The translations under genes and the position numbers were made by a program. Of a DNA stretch of 64,000 nt, positions 28,769-38,667 are shown piece after piece; the first letter of the stretch is position 1; the number at the start of each line of letters is the position of its first letter. A model generated the notes under the pieces. It had not been told where the DNA came from. It searched no databases and saw only the letters and a program-made list of their open reading frames with translations. Origin of the DNA: Pyrinomonadaceae bacterium (GTDB taxonomy: Bacteria > Acidobacteriota > Blastocatellia > Pyrinomonadales > Pyrinomonadaceae). The stretch covers positions 132,562-196,561 of the forward strand of contig JANQRU010000003.1 in assembly GCA_028284415.1 (NCBI GenBank), written 5' to 3'.

Positions 28769-30511
28769 ATGGATATATTTGAAGACCTCGTTACAGAGTT
28801 AAAAGAAGAAAATCTTCTTGAGAATACTGTCATTGAGAATAAGCCGACGGCTGAAAAAGGGAAACCTAAAAAGGCTGAAGGCTTTTCTGCGTCTGAGCCT
28901 GAAAAAGAAGTAACATTAGGTTCAAAGCATTCCCAAGAGCCAAGTGCCAATAAGCCTGAACAGAAAGAAACTGTATCAGAATCAAAAGCTAATTCCTTCA
29001 GTGATAAAGACTTGTCGGTTGATGCTGAGCAAAGCAATCGAAAGGCGGAGATTGCAAGTAAACAGGAAGTGCCACCAGTAAAAGAGGATGTTAAGGCTCA
29101 GGTATATAACTCTGACAATCAAAGCGATAAAATCAAATTGCCAAAAACAGATTCAGAAGAAAAAGAATTTTACAGACAAAGAGCAATTGATGAAGTTACC
29201 GGTTTGCAGATGGTTGAACACGTTTTGACAGGGGTAGAGCGTGAGCAAATGAAGGTAAGCTCAGCTGCATACAATGACATTAAAGTAAAGCAGGCTCTAC
29301 ACAATTTCTTAAAAGTAGCTGATGATTTAAAGTCACCTGACCATGCCAAAGCAGAATTTAATTTGATGCAAGAAACTGAAGACTGGTATTCATCTCTTTC
29401 AAGAAGAGATAGAAATGTGTCAGTTTCACACATCAGAAGATATTGTGAAACAACAAAGCCAGCATTGAGTTCTCAAGCACTGTTAGCACTGGCAAGATTT
29501 TATAGAAATTCTCCATATACAGAGTCTGTTAGAAGTAAATTTGATCTAATCATTACTCGACTTTTCTCGAAGGAAGCCAAAGATGAGAGAAGAGAATTAC
29601 TCTTTGATAAAGAAGAATTAATTAAGCATTTGAAAGAATTATATGCAGATTGGGCAAGCGTACCTCTTTATTCTACGCAAGATGATGATTCGGACATCTT
29701 ACTCTCAGTTTTACAATTTCAGGAATTTATAGATGAAGCAAAAGAGGCTGAAAAATTCGATGACCTTGTTAAAAAAGACTTTTTCAAACGTATAAAAGTA
29801 TTTAAAGAAAAAACACATGAAACATTCTTCTCACCTCAGCTTGTTGCGGCAGCTATCGAGAGCAATGTGATCGTCGGAAATATTTATGTTGAGTTAATTG
29901 AAAAAGAACGTAAATCTGATAATGATCTTGAAGAGAAGTATGGTGTTATTCACGATAAAGCTATTTCTGAAGCTACAAGCAAAACACTTGAGCTTCTTGA
30001 ATTGATAAAAGAGAAAAAACCGATTCCGCAAACTGAGAAACAATCGGAAGAACCCAAACAGAAGTCAGCTCATAAAAAGAAAGTCAAAGAAGAAAAAGTT
30101 AAAGATAAATCTGCCACCAAAAAAGAAAGCGATGGCAAAATCTTTGGTGTCAATAAATGGATTTTATTTGCTTCTGTATTTGTTATTGGATTTTCTATTT
30201 GGTTTTACTTTGGACAATCTAGCCAACCTGTTGATGAAAAAGAAGATAAACTACCTCCAGGCGTAGTTAAAGTAAACTTAGAAAGATCATTCCTAAAAGA
30301 TCATATACACAAGGCAAGAATAAGCAAAGAATCTTTCTTTGCAATCGCAAAGCCTTCTTGGAGTGATCTGGATAGAAATGAGAAAATGGAATTTCTTAAG
30401 AAAATCCAACAATTAGGAAAGGAAAAGAACTTCAATAAAGTAATGATCTTGGATGAAGAAGGTAAAGCTTTAGCTACGGCTAACGAATCTAGCGTAAATG
30501 TAAATGGGTAA
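28769..30511 (+). CDS. Large charged protein with one membrane helix, unknown
   Basis: A 580-residue protein very rich in Glu and Lys. The first 140 residues look disordered; the middle (about 140-430) is helical (VEHVLTGVEREQMKV, DWYSSLSRRDRNVSV). A Lys-rich stretch precedes one membrane helix near 466-484 (WILFASVFVIGFSIWFYFG), with a short outer part ending LATANESSVNVNG. The family is not recognised. It follows the pilin gene by 24 bp and may share its transcript, so a role in pilus function is possible but unproven. Confidence 0.7.
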   Translation: MDIFEDLVTELKEENLLENTVIENKPTAEKGKPKKAEGFSASEPEKEVTLGSKHSQEPSANKPEQKETVSESKANSFSDKDLSVDAEQSNRKAEIASKQEVPPVKEDVKAQVYNSDNQSDKIKLPKTDSEEKEFYRQRAIDEVTGLQMVEHVLTGVEREQMKVSSAAYNDIKVKQALHNFLKVADDLKSPDHAKAEFNLMQETEDWYSSLSRRDRNVSVSHIRRYCETTKPALSSQALLALARFYRNSPYTESVRSKFDLIITRLFSKEAKDERRELLFDKEELIKHLKELYADWASVPLYSTQDDDSDILLSVLQFQEFIDEAKEAEKFDDLVKKDFFKRIKVFKEKTHETFFSPQLVAAAIESNVIVGNIYVELIEKERKSDNDLEEKYGVIHDKAISEATSKTLELLELIKEKKPIPQTEKQSEEPKQKSAHKKKVKEEKVKDKSATKKESDGKIFGVNKWILFASVFVIGFSIWFYFGQSSQPVDEKEDKLPPGVVKVNLERSFLKDHIHKARISKESFFAIAKPSWSDLDRNEKMEFLKKIQQLGKEKNFNKVMILDEEGKALATANESSVNVNG

Positions 30512-30762
30512 CCTTATTATTTACCAAAAAAATATAATTTTACTTTGAACTTTCCTAAGACTAGTGTAAAATGCTTTTTTGTTAGATTGCAGAACATAAC
30601 AAGACTGTCAAAAAAATTAGTAGTGAATTAAAAGAAAATAAGATTTCTTCAGAAATTTAATGCTTAAATAAAGTGCTATAAATGAAGAAATTTTGGTATT
30701 TCTTTCTTTTAATCCATTACTTTTCTTATTTTAAAACTATAAAATATTGTTTAGGAGATTAA

Positions 30763-32184
30763 ATGAACGCTAAAAATGTCTTAAGTTATGCAACTGACCA
30801 AGAAGCTAGATTTGTTTCGATTAGATTTACAGATTTAGTTGGTTCTTGGAATCATCTTACTTTTCCAATTGACGAATTAACAGAAGATTCTTTTGAAGAT
30901 GGATTCGGTTTTGATGGTTCATCTTTAAGAGGATGGGCTGCAATCAATGAATCCGATATGTTGCTTATTCCTGACCCCTCTCGATGTTGGGTTGATCCTT
31001 TTGTTGAAGAAACTACGATTTGTCTTATTGCGAATGTAGTTGATCCAATCACAAAAGAAGGTTACGGATTAGATCCTCGCTCAGTGGCTGAGCGTGCTGA
31101 AAGTTATGTGAAGTTTACGGGAATCGCTGACACAGTTTATTTCGGACCTGAAGCTGAATTTTTTGTTTTTGATGAGGTTGAGTTTCATAATGAGCAGTAT
31201 TCTGCTGGTTTCTCCGTAAATTCAGAAGAAGGACATTGGAACACAGGTCGCATTGGTGATGAAATGAATCCCAATCTTGGTTATCACATTCGTCCAAAAG
31301 AGGGATATGTCCCTGTTGCTCCACTTGATCAATTGATTGACTTGAGAAATACAATTTCTTCGATACTTTCTGAAGTAGGTATCAACGTTGAATGTCATCA
31401 CCATGAAGTAGCTACTGCAGGACAATGCGAAATTGATTTCCGTTTTTCCGATTTGTTACACACAGCAGATAATTTGATGCTGTTTAAATACATCGTAAAA
31501 AATACTGCATACACTCATGGAAAGTCAGCTACATTTATGCCTAAGCCTTTGTATGGAGATAATGGTTCTGGTATGCACTGTCATTCGTCTTTATGGAAAG
31601 ATGACCAACCATTGTTTGCAGGAAATGAGTATGCAGGGTTATCTGAGATGGCGAAACATTATATAGGTGGATTGCTTAAACACGCTCCAGCGATTATAGC
31701 TTTTGCTGCTCCAACAACAAATAGCTATAAACGTCTCGTTCCGGGATTTGAAGCTCCAGTTAATTTAGCTTATTCAGCTCGAAATCGTTCGGCTGCGGTT
31801 CGTATTCCAATGTTTTCACAAAGTCCCAAGGCGAAAAGAGTGGAGTTCAGACCACCAGATCCGAGTTGTAATCCTTATCTTGCATTTGCGGCAATACTGA
31901 TGGCTGGTATGGACGGTGTTCAAAACAGAATAGACCCCGGTGAACCGCTCGATAAAGATATTTATGATCTGCCATCTGAAGAGCTCAAAAACGTTCCATC
32001 GTTACCGGGTTCTTTAGATGATGCTCTGAAAGCACTAGAAAACGATCATGAATTCTTGTTGAAAGGTGACGTGTTTACAAAAGAATTAGTGGAGCGCTGG
32101 ATTGAATACAAAAGAGAAAATGAAGTTGACCAACTGCGTTTACGTCCACATCCACTAGAGTTTTCAATGTATTACGATATATAA
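30763..32184 (+). CDS. glnA: Glutamine synthetase, type I
   Basis: GlnA makes glutamine from glutamate and ammonia with ATP. The 473-residue protein has the normal GS I length and motifs: [12 protein letters not shown] near residue 50, [11 protein letters not shown] (metal Glu), [30 protein letters not shown] and [17 protein letters not shown]. The Tyr of [11 protein letters not shown] matches the adenylylation site of enterobacterial GS, so covalent control is possible. AGGAG lies 6 bp before the ATG. A strong terminator follows at 32205. Confidence 0.97.
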   Translation: MNAKNVLSYATDQEARFVSIRFTDLVGSWNHLTFPIDELTEDSFEDGFGFDGSSLRGWAAINESDMLLIPDPSRCWVDPFVEETTICLIANVVDPITKEGYGLDPRSVAERAESYVKFTGIADTVYFGPEAEFFVFDEVEFHNEQYSAGFSVNSEEGHWNTGRIGDEMNPNLGYHIRPKEGYVPVAPLDQLIDLRNTISSILSEVGINVECHHHEVATAGQCEIDFRFSDLLHTADNLMLFKYIVKNTAYTHGKSATFMPKPLYGDNGSGMHCHSSLWKDDQPLFAGNEYAGLSEMAKHYIGGLLKHAPAIIAFAAPTTNSYKRLVPGFEAPVNLAYSARNRSAAVRIPMFSQSPKAKRVEFRPPDPSCNPYLAFAAILMAGMDGVQNRIDPGEPLDKDIYDLPSEELKNVPSLPGSLDDALKALENDHEFLLKGDVFTKELVERWIEYKRENEVDQLRLRPHPLEFSMYYDI

Positions 32185-32204
32185 GCTTTTAGTTATTGTT
32201 ATTA

Positions 32205-32240
32205 AAGCAGTGGTTCAATCCTATGAACCACTGCTTTTTT
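32205..32240 (+). terminator. glnA terminator
   Basis: AAGCAGTGGTTCA and TGAACCACTGCTT pair perfectly (13 bp), followed by a T-run. This argues against the upstream start (32210) for the next ORF. Confidence 0.88.
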
Positions 32241-32353
32241 TATTTGCCACTGATATAAATCCAAGAGAATTACATACCCCAAACGATAAAAAAAACATAA
32301 AATACTGTCTAAAGCTTTTAAAATCCACAAATTTAGTTATAATCATTTCAGTT

Positions 32354-32641
32354 ATGGATAAGATAAGTATAATTTGTCCCTGTTGCGAATCTACTTTGAA
32401 TATAGATAGAGATTCAGGTGCCATAATTTCACATGAAGAAAAGAAAAAAGAGTTAGGTTCTTTTGAAGACCTAAAAAGTCAGATGGATAAACAAAAAGAA
32501 CTACGTGAACAGCTCTTCTCACAAGAACAACAAGCCCAAAAAGACAGACAGAAAATTCTTGAAGAAAAATTTCAGGATGCACTTAAAAAAGCTGATAAGG
32601 ATTCTGATGAGCCATTCAAAAACCCCTTGGAATTCGATTAA
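32354..32641 (+). CDS. Small zinc-ribbon/coiled-coil protein
   Basis: A 95-residue protein opening MDKISIICPCCESTLNID, a Cys-x-x-Cys knuckle, followed by a long charged helix (LKSQMDKQKELREQLFSQEQ) likely to be a coiled coil. An upstream ATG at 32210 would run through the glnA terminator, so 32354 is chosen. The family is not named; short proteins of this layout are common in Acidobacteriota. It lies 2 bp before the next gene and the two are probably coupled. Confidence 0.75.
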   Translation: MDKISIICPCCESTLNIDRDSGAIISHEEKKKELGSFEDLKSQMDKQKELREQLFSQEQQAQKDRQKILEEKFQDALKKADKDSDEPFKNPLEFD

Positions 32642-32643
32642 TA

Positions 32644-33873
32644 ATGGAAAAGATTTCACATTTTTGCCAAAACTGCCGGGCTGCTAATGAACCCGGTGAA
32701 ATGCAATGCCGTGTTTGTGGGACTCGATTGATGATTATAACTGTTCCTCAATCACTTAGGCATGAAGAGGAGATTACTCCTTCATATTATGAAGATCATT
32801 TGTTGGAGAGAGTTACACTCTTAGAACTCAGACTATCGCAAGTTACTGAGCAGCTTGCAATGGCGTATGAATTTATTGCAAAACAATCTGAATCTTTTGA
32901 AAAAGATCATCTGATTATTCAATCTTTTTTAGACTCGATCAATAAAATAAATCCTGAATTTGCGAATGACCTAGTTGAGAGTTTCGGTGATTCAATCGAA
33001 GCTAAAACCAAAAAAAGACATCAACAAAGTCGTAAGCGAAAAATACTAGAAGAAATATATCTTAATCATGATAAACCCAATCTGGAACTGTTTTCTCATC
33101 TCGTAGAAGAAGGAATTTCACTTTTAGAAAATAATGAGGAGAAACAAGGATTTAGAACTTTAGAACGTGCAATTCTACTCTCACCTAAAAATATCCCGTT
33201 ACTGTTATTCGTTTCACAAAAATTATTTGAAGCTGATAAATTTGATTCTGCTAAAATCTATTTAGAAAATATCTTTGATCTGGTTCCGCAAGAGAAGAAA
33301 GCTTTACTTTTATTAGGCGTCATATGTGCGAATCAAAGAGAGACTGAAAATGCCAGAAAGTTTTTAAGTGTCCTTGCTAATTATACAAATACAATGGTTT
33401 GTGCTAATTATGTTTGGGGAATTTTGGCAGCATTTGAACATAATTGGAAGGAAGCAATAGTTGCATTTAAAGAGTGCTTGGAAATTTATTCTACGCCGGA
33501 AATAAATTATTTGATCGGTTGTTGCTACTTTCAATTAAATGACTACGATAATGCATTAAATTTTCTGCAAAATTCGATTGAGTTAGATGATTACTTTGCA
33601 GATGCTTGGTTCATGATTAGTGTTGTACATAGTAATTTGAATAATCAGGAGAAGTTTAACTACGCTCGAAACAAAGCATTTGAGGCAAAAGAAGCAGGTT
33701 CAAAATGCCTTAAATTTTATAAACAAAAAGATTTTGCAGACTTTACATTTGCTTTGCCTTTTTTACATTTTGGTGAATCAGATAAAAAACTTTTAACAAA
33801 TGCCTCAGTGCGTTTGAATAAATTCATACGTAAAATGGTGTTAGAAACCATCTCAAATCTAAATTCTAATTAA
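32644..33873 (+). CDS. Zinc-ribbon TPR protein
   Basis: A 409-residue soluble protein. It opens with a zinc ribbon (FCQNCRAANEPGEMQCRVCG, four Cys), then a helical linker (LLELRLSQVTEQLAMAYEF), and from about residue 150 tetratricopeptide-like repeats (for example GFRTLERAILLSPKNIPLL, ALNFLQNSIELDDYFADAW). TPR proteins act as scaffolds; the partner is unknown. It sits in an apparent operon with the zinc-ribbon protein before it and pyrF after it. Confidence 0.8.
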   Translation: MEKISHFCQNCRAANEPGEMQCRVCGTRLMIITVPQSLRHEEEITPSYYEDHLLERVTLLELRLSQVTEQLAMAYEFIAKQSESFEKDHLIIQSFLDSINKINPEFANDLVESFGDSIEAKTKKRHQQSRKRKILEEIYLNHDKPNLELFSHLVEEGISLLENNEEKQGFRTLERAILLSPKNIPLLLFVSQKLFEADKFDSAKIYLENIFDLVPQEKKALLLLGVICANQRETENARKFLSVLANYTNTMVCANYVWGILAAFEHNWKEAIVAFKECLEIYSTPEINYLIGCCYFQLNDYDNALNFLQNSIELDDYFADAWFMISVVHSNLNNQEKFNYARNKAFEAKEAGSKCLKFYKQKDFADFTFALPFLHFGESDKKLLTNASVRLNKFIRKMVLETISNLNSN

Positions 33874-33879
33874 TAAAGA

Positions 33880-34593
33880 GTGATAAAAGATAAAATAATT
33901 TTGCCCTTGGATGTGCCTTCTGAAGAGGAAGCGAAAGATCTGATTTCGGAATTAAAAAATGAAGTAGGTATATTCAAAATCGGACTGCAACTGTTTACAT
34001 CAGCAGGTGCATCTTTTGTAAAGGAAGTCGTTGAAATGGGAATCAAAGTTTTCCTTGATGTTAAGTTTCACGATATACCTAATACAGTTGCCAAAGCATC
34101 GGTTGAAGTCGCAAGGCTTGGAATTTGGATGTTTAATGTTCACGCTTTGGGTGGCGAAGAAATGCTCAAAAGAACAGTTGATGAAGTAAATGAAATCTGT
34201 TCTAGAGAAAACATAAATAAACCAAAAGTTATTGGTGTAACTATATTGACTAGTGCAGATGAGAATACGCTAAAAAAAGTTGGTATAAATCACGAAATTG
34301 AAAAACAAGTTTTGAAATTAGCAAAACTATCAGGAGATTGTGGATTAGATGGGGTAGTTGCATCACCTAATGAAGTAAAAAGTATCAGGAAAGAAATATC
34401 AAATAATGGGTTTACTATAGTGACACCTGGAATTCGTCCCGGTTTTGCAACGAAAGATGATCAAAAACGTGTAATGACACCAAAAGAAGCTCTCAATACT
34501 GGTTCTGATTATCTCGTAATCGGAAGACCTATCACAAAAGCAAAAGATAAAATAAAAGCTGTCAGAAAAATAATCGAGGAGATACAATCATAA
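33880..34593 (+). CDS. pyrF: Orotidine 5'-phosphate decarboxylase
   Basis: PyrF converts OMP to UMP in pyrimidine synthesis. The 237-residue TIM barrel shows LPLDVPSEEEA, FKIGLQLFTSAG, the catalytic DxKxxD as FLDVKFHDIPNTV (Asp-Lys-Asp), and the phosphate site VTPGIRP and YLVIGRPITKA. The start is GTG at 33880 with a weak ribosome site, likely coupled to the preceding stop codon. carB, another pyrimidine gene, lies 20 kb away. Confidence 0.95.
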   Translation: MIKDKIILPLDVPSEEEAKDLISELKNEVGIFKIGLQLFTSAGASFVKEVVEMGIKVFLDVKFHDIPNTVAKASVEVARLGIWMFNVHALGGEEMLKRTVDEVNEICSRENINKPKVIGVTILTSADENTLKKVGINHEIEKQVLKLAKLSGDCGLDGVVASPNEVKSIRKEISNNGFTIVTPGIRPGFATKDDQKRVMTPKEALNTGSDYLVIGRPITKAKDKIKAVRKIIEEIQS

Positions 34594-34603
34594 TTAATAG
34601 TTG

Positions 34604-36127
34604 ATGAAAATACTCAAACTAAGTAAAAAACAATTCCGAAAATTCACAATACCAATTTGTGTTTCTTTTCTGTTTTTACTTCTATTATTGGGTGTTTTAG
34701 CTCAAAATGAATCCACATCAACACAAGATAAAATTCCTTTTGAAGTAGGCGAACGCCTGACATACAACATTTCATTTGAGAAATACAAAAATGCAGCTTT
34801 TGCGGAAATTTCAGTTGTTTCAAAGGGTAAATTAGAAGGGAAAGATGCCATTGAGCTTTATGCCAAATTAAAATCTGTTGATTTATTGAGTGCGGCTTTT
34901 TATTTACTTGATGAAGAACGCAACACTTTTGCCTCTGTTGAAACAGGTTTGCCGCTTTACATAAAAAAAGTTTCTAATGCCAGCGTAATACCAAGGCAAA
35001 AGATAGAAAATTATCTAAAAAATCCAACGCCAAATTACGATTTGTTGACTTTAATTTACAAAATCCGTAATTCAAATGGCGTTGGAACCTTCCTCTTAAA
35101 TGAAAATGACAAAGTTTATAATTTCACGCTTCAGTCAATAGGTTCCGAAAAGGTTAAAAATGATCTAGGTGAGTTTAATTCAGATATTGTTTCCGCCCAA
35201 AGTAGCTATTTGGATGAATTAGGGATCAGCAATTTGAAAATTAATTTTAGTAGCGACGAAAAAAAAATCCCTTTGCTGATTAGTTTTACTACAGCAAAAG
35301 GTAAATTTCTTGCTGAGATAGCTAGCATTAAAGTTAAAGAGCAAAATACTTCAGAGTCTCCAACGCCAACCCCCACAGCTACTCCTACTCGAACCCGCAC
35401 CCCAGTACCGACGCCTACGCCATATGTTGATAATCAACCGTTATCAACTACATTGCCATTTGCTTTGGGGGAATCTTTAGAATTTAAGATAACTAGGGGA
35501 AGGGAAGATTTGGGCTCGGTCGTTTTGAACGCTAAAGAACGAAAAAAATATATCGGAAAAGATAGTTTACTTTTAACTGCAAAAGTAAAAAACGCTGGTA
35601 CATCAGGTAACCCGATTTTTAATTTGTCTGATAATATAAAAGCTCAGGTTGATCCTATTTCTTTGATGCCAAGGTATTCCGAATTCCAGTTCACTAGTGA
35701 TTTTCGCATATTTAATCAAAAAACTAATTATGACCAAGACAAAGGAATTGCTGTTTACAATGGTTCAAGCAGAATAGAAATTCCGGTTGGAACTCACAGT
35801 CTTTTATCTTTAGCGTATGCAGTCCGGGCATTCAATTTAAGACCAAGCCGTAACCCGAAAAACCCTGTGAATGACACAAGAGTAGCTGTTTTTCTAGGCA
35901 ATAAGCCTTTTGTCTTCACACTTAGACCTTCAAAGTCGGAATTAACTAATTCTGATGGAGAAAAAATACCTGCCATTTTGATAAATGTTAAAACAGGCAA
36001 CAGAACTATTGACCGTCTGAATTTTAAGCTTTGGCTAAGTGTAGATAGAAAACGCTTACCTTTAAGACTCACATTTGCTAATTATCAAGCTGATTTAGTT
36101 TCACAATCAATCTTGCCACCAAAATAA
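34604..36127 (+). CDS. Exported protein with two DUF3108 domains
   Basis: A 507-residue protein with an N-terminal signal peptide or anchor (FTIPICVSFLFLLLLLGVLA). Two related halves follow: FEVGERLTYNISFEKYKN near residue 50 and FALGESLEFKITRGREDLG near 285, each the start of a DUF3108 beta-barrel-like domain. A Thr/Pro linker (SPTPTPTATPTRTRTPVP) joins them. DUF3108 proteins are periplasmic and of unknown function. ATG 34604 is chosen over TTG 34601. Confidence 0.85.
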   Translation: MKILKLSKKQFRKFTIPICVSFLFLLLLLGVLAQNESTSTQDKIPFEVGERLTYNISFEKYKNAAFAEISVVSKGKLEGKDAIELYAKLKSVDLLSAAFYLLDEERNTFASVETGLPLYIKKVSNASVIPRQKIENYLKNPTPNYDLLTLIYKIRNSNGVGTFLLNENDKVYNFTLQSIGSEKVKNDLGEFNSDIVSAQSSYLDELGISNLKINFSSDEKKIPLLISFTTAKGKFLAEIASIKVKEQNTSESPTPTPTATPTRTRTPVPTPTPYVDNQPLSTTLPFALGESLEFKITRGREDLGSVVLNAKERKKYIGKDSLLLTAKVKNAGTSGNPIFNLSDNIKAQVDPISLMPRYSEFQFTSDFRIFNQKTNYDQDKGIAVYNGSSRIEIPVGTHSLLSLAYAVRAFNLRPSRNPKNPVNDTRVAVFLGNKPFVFTLRPSKSELTNSDGEKIPAILINVKTGNRTIDRLNFKLWLSVDRKRLPLRLTFANYQADLVSQSILPPK

Positions 36128-36237
36128 ATTCAATAGTTATCTAAATTCCTAACCTTAACCTCTTATTGAAATTGAAATCTGATTTCAATTAAACTAAACT
36201 CACGATTGTGCTATTCAATATCTTTAACTAATTAAAT

Positions 36238-36459
36238 ATGAATTTGTCAAATTTGAGTATAGGTGCGGTTGCGAAAGTAAAAAGTATTTCCGGAAATAAT
36301 GCAATTTCAAAACGCTTAATGGAAATGGGGATTGTGCCTGGCGTTTTAGTTAGGGTAATTAAAACTGCTCCTTTTGGCGATCCAATTGAAGTAAGAGTTC
36401 GTGGTTACAACCTAGCTATTCGTCGAAACGAAGCTGAATCAATAGAAATTTATGAATAA
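36238..36459 (+). CDS. feoA: FeoA iron transport accessory protein
   Basis: A 73-residue SH3-like protein with the family pattern LMEMGIVPGVLVRVIKTAPFGDPIEVRVRGYNLAIRRNEA. FeoA supports ferrous iron uptake by FeoB in the inner membrane. It lies 30 bp upstream of feoB. Confidence 0.95.
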   Translation: MNLSNLSIGAVAKVKSISGNNAISKRLMEMGIVPGVLVRVIKTAPFGDPIEVRVRGYNLAIRRNEAESIEIYE

Positions 36460-36489
36460 GAGGGACGTTTATTTAGCGTCAACAATTCC

Positions 36490-38511
36490 TTGGAACCTTT
36501 AGAAGCTATAACTAAAAAACAAAAAAACACAGGAACGGAGAAGTCTAATTTAGTAGTCGCACTTGCTGGAAACCCTAATGCTGGTAAAACCACACTTTTC
36601 AACGCACTCACGGGATTGAGACAGAAAACTGCAAATTATTCGGGCGTCACCGTAGAAAGAAAAGAAGGCAATTGGATTGTAGAGAATGAAACAATTAAAT
36701 TAATTGATCTTCCCGGTTTATATAGTTTGGACGCCACTTCACTTGATGAAAAAATTGCTCGTGATGTTCTAATGGGCAAACTACCTCAGACAAAAAAGCC
36801 TGATGCAATTATTGCAGTTGTTGATGCAACAAACCTTGAGAGGAATTTGTATCTTGTTACACAATTGCTTGAATTTGGGATTCCAGTAGTCATTGCACTC
36901 ACAATGATAGATCTGGCTGAGAAACAAAATATCGAAATTAATATCAAAGTGTTATCAAATCATCTGAAAATTCCTGTAATTCCGATAAAAGCATCACAAA
37001 AAAAAGGTATCGAAGAGCTTTCTATTGAAACCTTAAAATCTGCTCGGTCAACTAAAGTACCAAAAACAGTTTGGTTAAATAATGGAAATGAAATTGATAG
37101 GTCTAATGATATCCATTTGAGTCTTTCGGGTAATGAACAAGCTAATAAAAAAATTTTCTCACGCTACAAATTCATTTCAGATGTATATCAAAAAGCTGTT
37201 AGTCCATTTGATGATACAAAACCAAATTTTTCAGAAAAAATAGATAAAATCTTAACTCATAAGTTTTTTGGTTTATTGATATTAGTTTGTTTGCTGTTAT
37301 TGGTTTTCCAAACGATCTTTTCTTGGGCAAGTTTGCCGATGGATTTGCTTGATTCTGGGTTTGGTGCATTAGGAAATTTTGTTGGCAATCAAATGTCAGA
37401 TGGAATTTTAAAAGATTTGATTGTTGACGGAATTATAGCTGGAGTTGGTGGAGTTCTAATTTTTTTGCCACAAATATTACTTTTATTCCTGTTCATTTCA
37501 ATCCTTGAAGATACAGGTTATATGGCGAGAGCTGCATTTTTGCTGGATAAAATGATGTCCAAAGTAGGGCTTCACGGCAAAGCATTTTTACCTTTAATGT
37601 CCAGTTTTGCTTGTGCGATTCCCGGTATTATGGCGACTCGCACAATAGAAAATCGTCGAGACCGTCTCGCAACAATTATGATCGCCCCATTTATGAGTTG
37701 CTCGGCTCGGCTTCCGGTTTATGCCCTAATGATTGCGACATTTTTTGCAGGGCAGACTGTTTTTGGATTCATATCCCTCGGTGCGTTTTTAATGTTGGCG
37801 ATGTATTCGCTTGGTGTTTTAGTTGCTGTAATAGCCGCTTTCATTTTGAAGAAAACTATTCTGAAAGCCCCACCGCCACCATTTGTTATGGAACTTCCGC
37901 CTTACCGTTTACCAAATGTAAAAACAGTTTTGATAAATATGTTTGAGCGTGCTTGGCTTTTTATTAAACGGGCTGGAACAATAATTTTAGCTATTTCGAT
38001 AATTTTGTGGGCATTAATGTATTTCCCGCAAACCAGTCAGCAAACAGCACTAAATAATATATCTGAGAAGCAAAAAGCTTCTCAACAACTCGAAAACAGT
38101 TATGCAGGAAAGCTTGGGCGAACAATTGAACCTGTTATTAAACCCTTGGGCTTCGATTGGAAAATAGGTGTTGCGATTATTGCGAGTTTTGCTGCGAGAG
38201 AGGTTGTAGGTTCAACATTAGCAATTATTTATAGAGTTGGTGAAGATGCAACACCAAAATCTCCTAAGTTTATTAATGCAATAAAAAATGCCAAAAAATC
38301 TGATGGGACAACAGTTTGGACACCTCTAACAGCCTTATCCTTGATGGTGTTTTTTGTTCTAGCAATGCAATGTATGTCAACATTGGCAATTGTACGTCGT
38401 GAAACCAATTCTTGGGGCTGGGTGTTTTTTATGTTTGGATATATGACCATTTTGGCTTACGTTGCTTCGTTTATAACTTATCAAGGCGGAAAGCTTTTGG
38501 GATTTAGTTGA
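36490..38511 (+). CDS. feoB: Ferrous iron transporter FeoB
   Basis: FeoB moves Fe2+ across the inner membrane. The 673-residue protein has an N-terminal GTPase with G1 GNPNAGKTTLFN, G3 DLPG and G4 TMIDL, then the helical GDI-like part and about eight to ten membrane helices (including the two Gate motifs around FLPLMSSFACAIPGIMATRT). The start is TTG at 36490, with no better ATG before G1. The last bases overlap the next small gene. No Fur box was identified in the 110-bp gap upstream of feoA. Confidence 0.95.
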   Translation: MEPLEAITKKQKNTGTEKSNLVVALAGNPNAGKTTLFNALTGLRQKTANYSGVTVERKEGNWIVENETIKLIDLPGLYSLDATSLDEKIARDVLMGKLPQTKKPDAIIAVVDATNLERNLYLVTQLLEFGIPVVIALTMIDLAEKQNIEINIKVLSNHLKIPVIPIKASQKKGIEELSIETLKSARSTKVPKTVWLNNGNEIDRSNDIHLSLSGNEQANKKIFSRYKFISDVYQKAVSPFDDTKPNFSEKIDKILTHKFFGLLILVCLLLLVFQTIFSWASLPMDLLDSGFGALGNFVGNQMSDGILKDLIVDGIIAGVGGVLIFLPQILLLFLFISILEDTGYMARAAFLLDKMMSKVGLHGKAFLPLMSSFACAIPGIMATRTIENRRDRLATIMIAPFMSCSARLPVYALMIATFFAGQTVFGFISLGAFLMLAMYSLGVLVAVIAAFILKKTILKAPPPPFVMELPPYRLPNVKTVLINMFERAWLFIKRAGTIILAISIILWALMYFPQTSQQTALNNISEKQKASQQLENSYAGKLGRTIEPVIKPLGFDWKIGVAIIASFAAREVVGSTLAIIYRVGEDATPKSPKFINAIKNAKKSDGTTVWTPLTALSLMVFFVLAMQCMSTLAIVRRETNSWGWVFFMFGYMTILAYVASFITYQGGKLLGFS

Positions 38512-38645
38512 TGGGTGTTCAAGCTATCATAGTTGGAGTTTTATTGACTCTTGCCGCTACTTATTTTTGTTTGATACTTTGGCGGAAAGTAAAATCATTT
38601 TCCAAATCTAGTAATAAATGTAATAAAGACTGCAATTGTGATTAA
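38511..38645 (+). CDS. FeoB-associated Cys-rich membrane protein
   Basis: A 44-residue protein whose ATG overlaps the feoB stop codon (TGATG). It has one membrane helix (AIIVGVLLTLAATYFCLILW), a basic KVKSFSKSS and a Cys-rich tail NKCNKDCNCD. This is the usual layout of the small Cys-rich partner found after feoB in many bacteria. It probably helps FeoB, perhaps by binding iron at the cytoplasmic face. Confidence 0.85.
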   Translation: MGVQAIIVGVLLTLAATYFCLILWRKVKSFSKSSNKCNKDCNCD

Positions 38646-38667
38646 ATATTATTAAGTGTTTAGGTTT

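Noticed and set aside
32210..32353. N-terminal extension of the zinc-ribbon protein from ATG 32210
   Set aside because: It would translate through the glnA terminator hairpin, and the Cys-x-x-Cys protein has a natural ATG at 32354.
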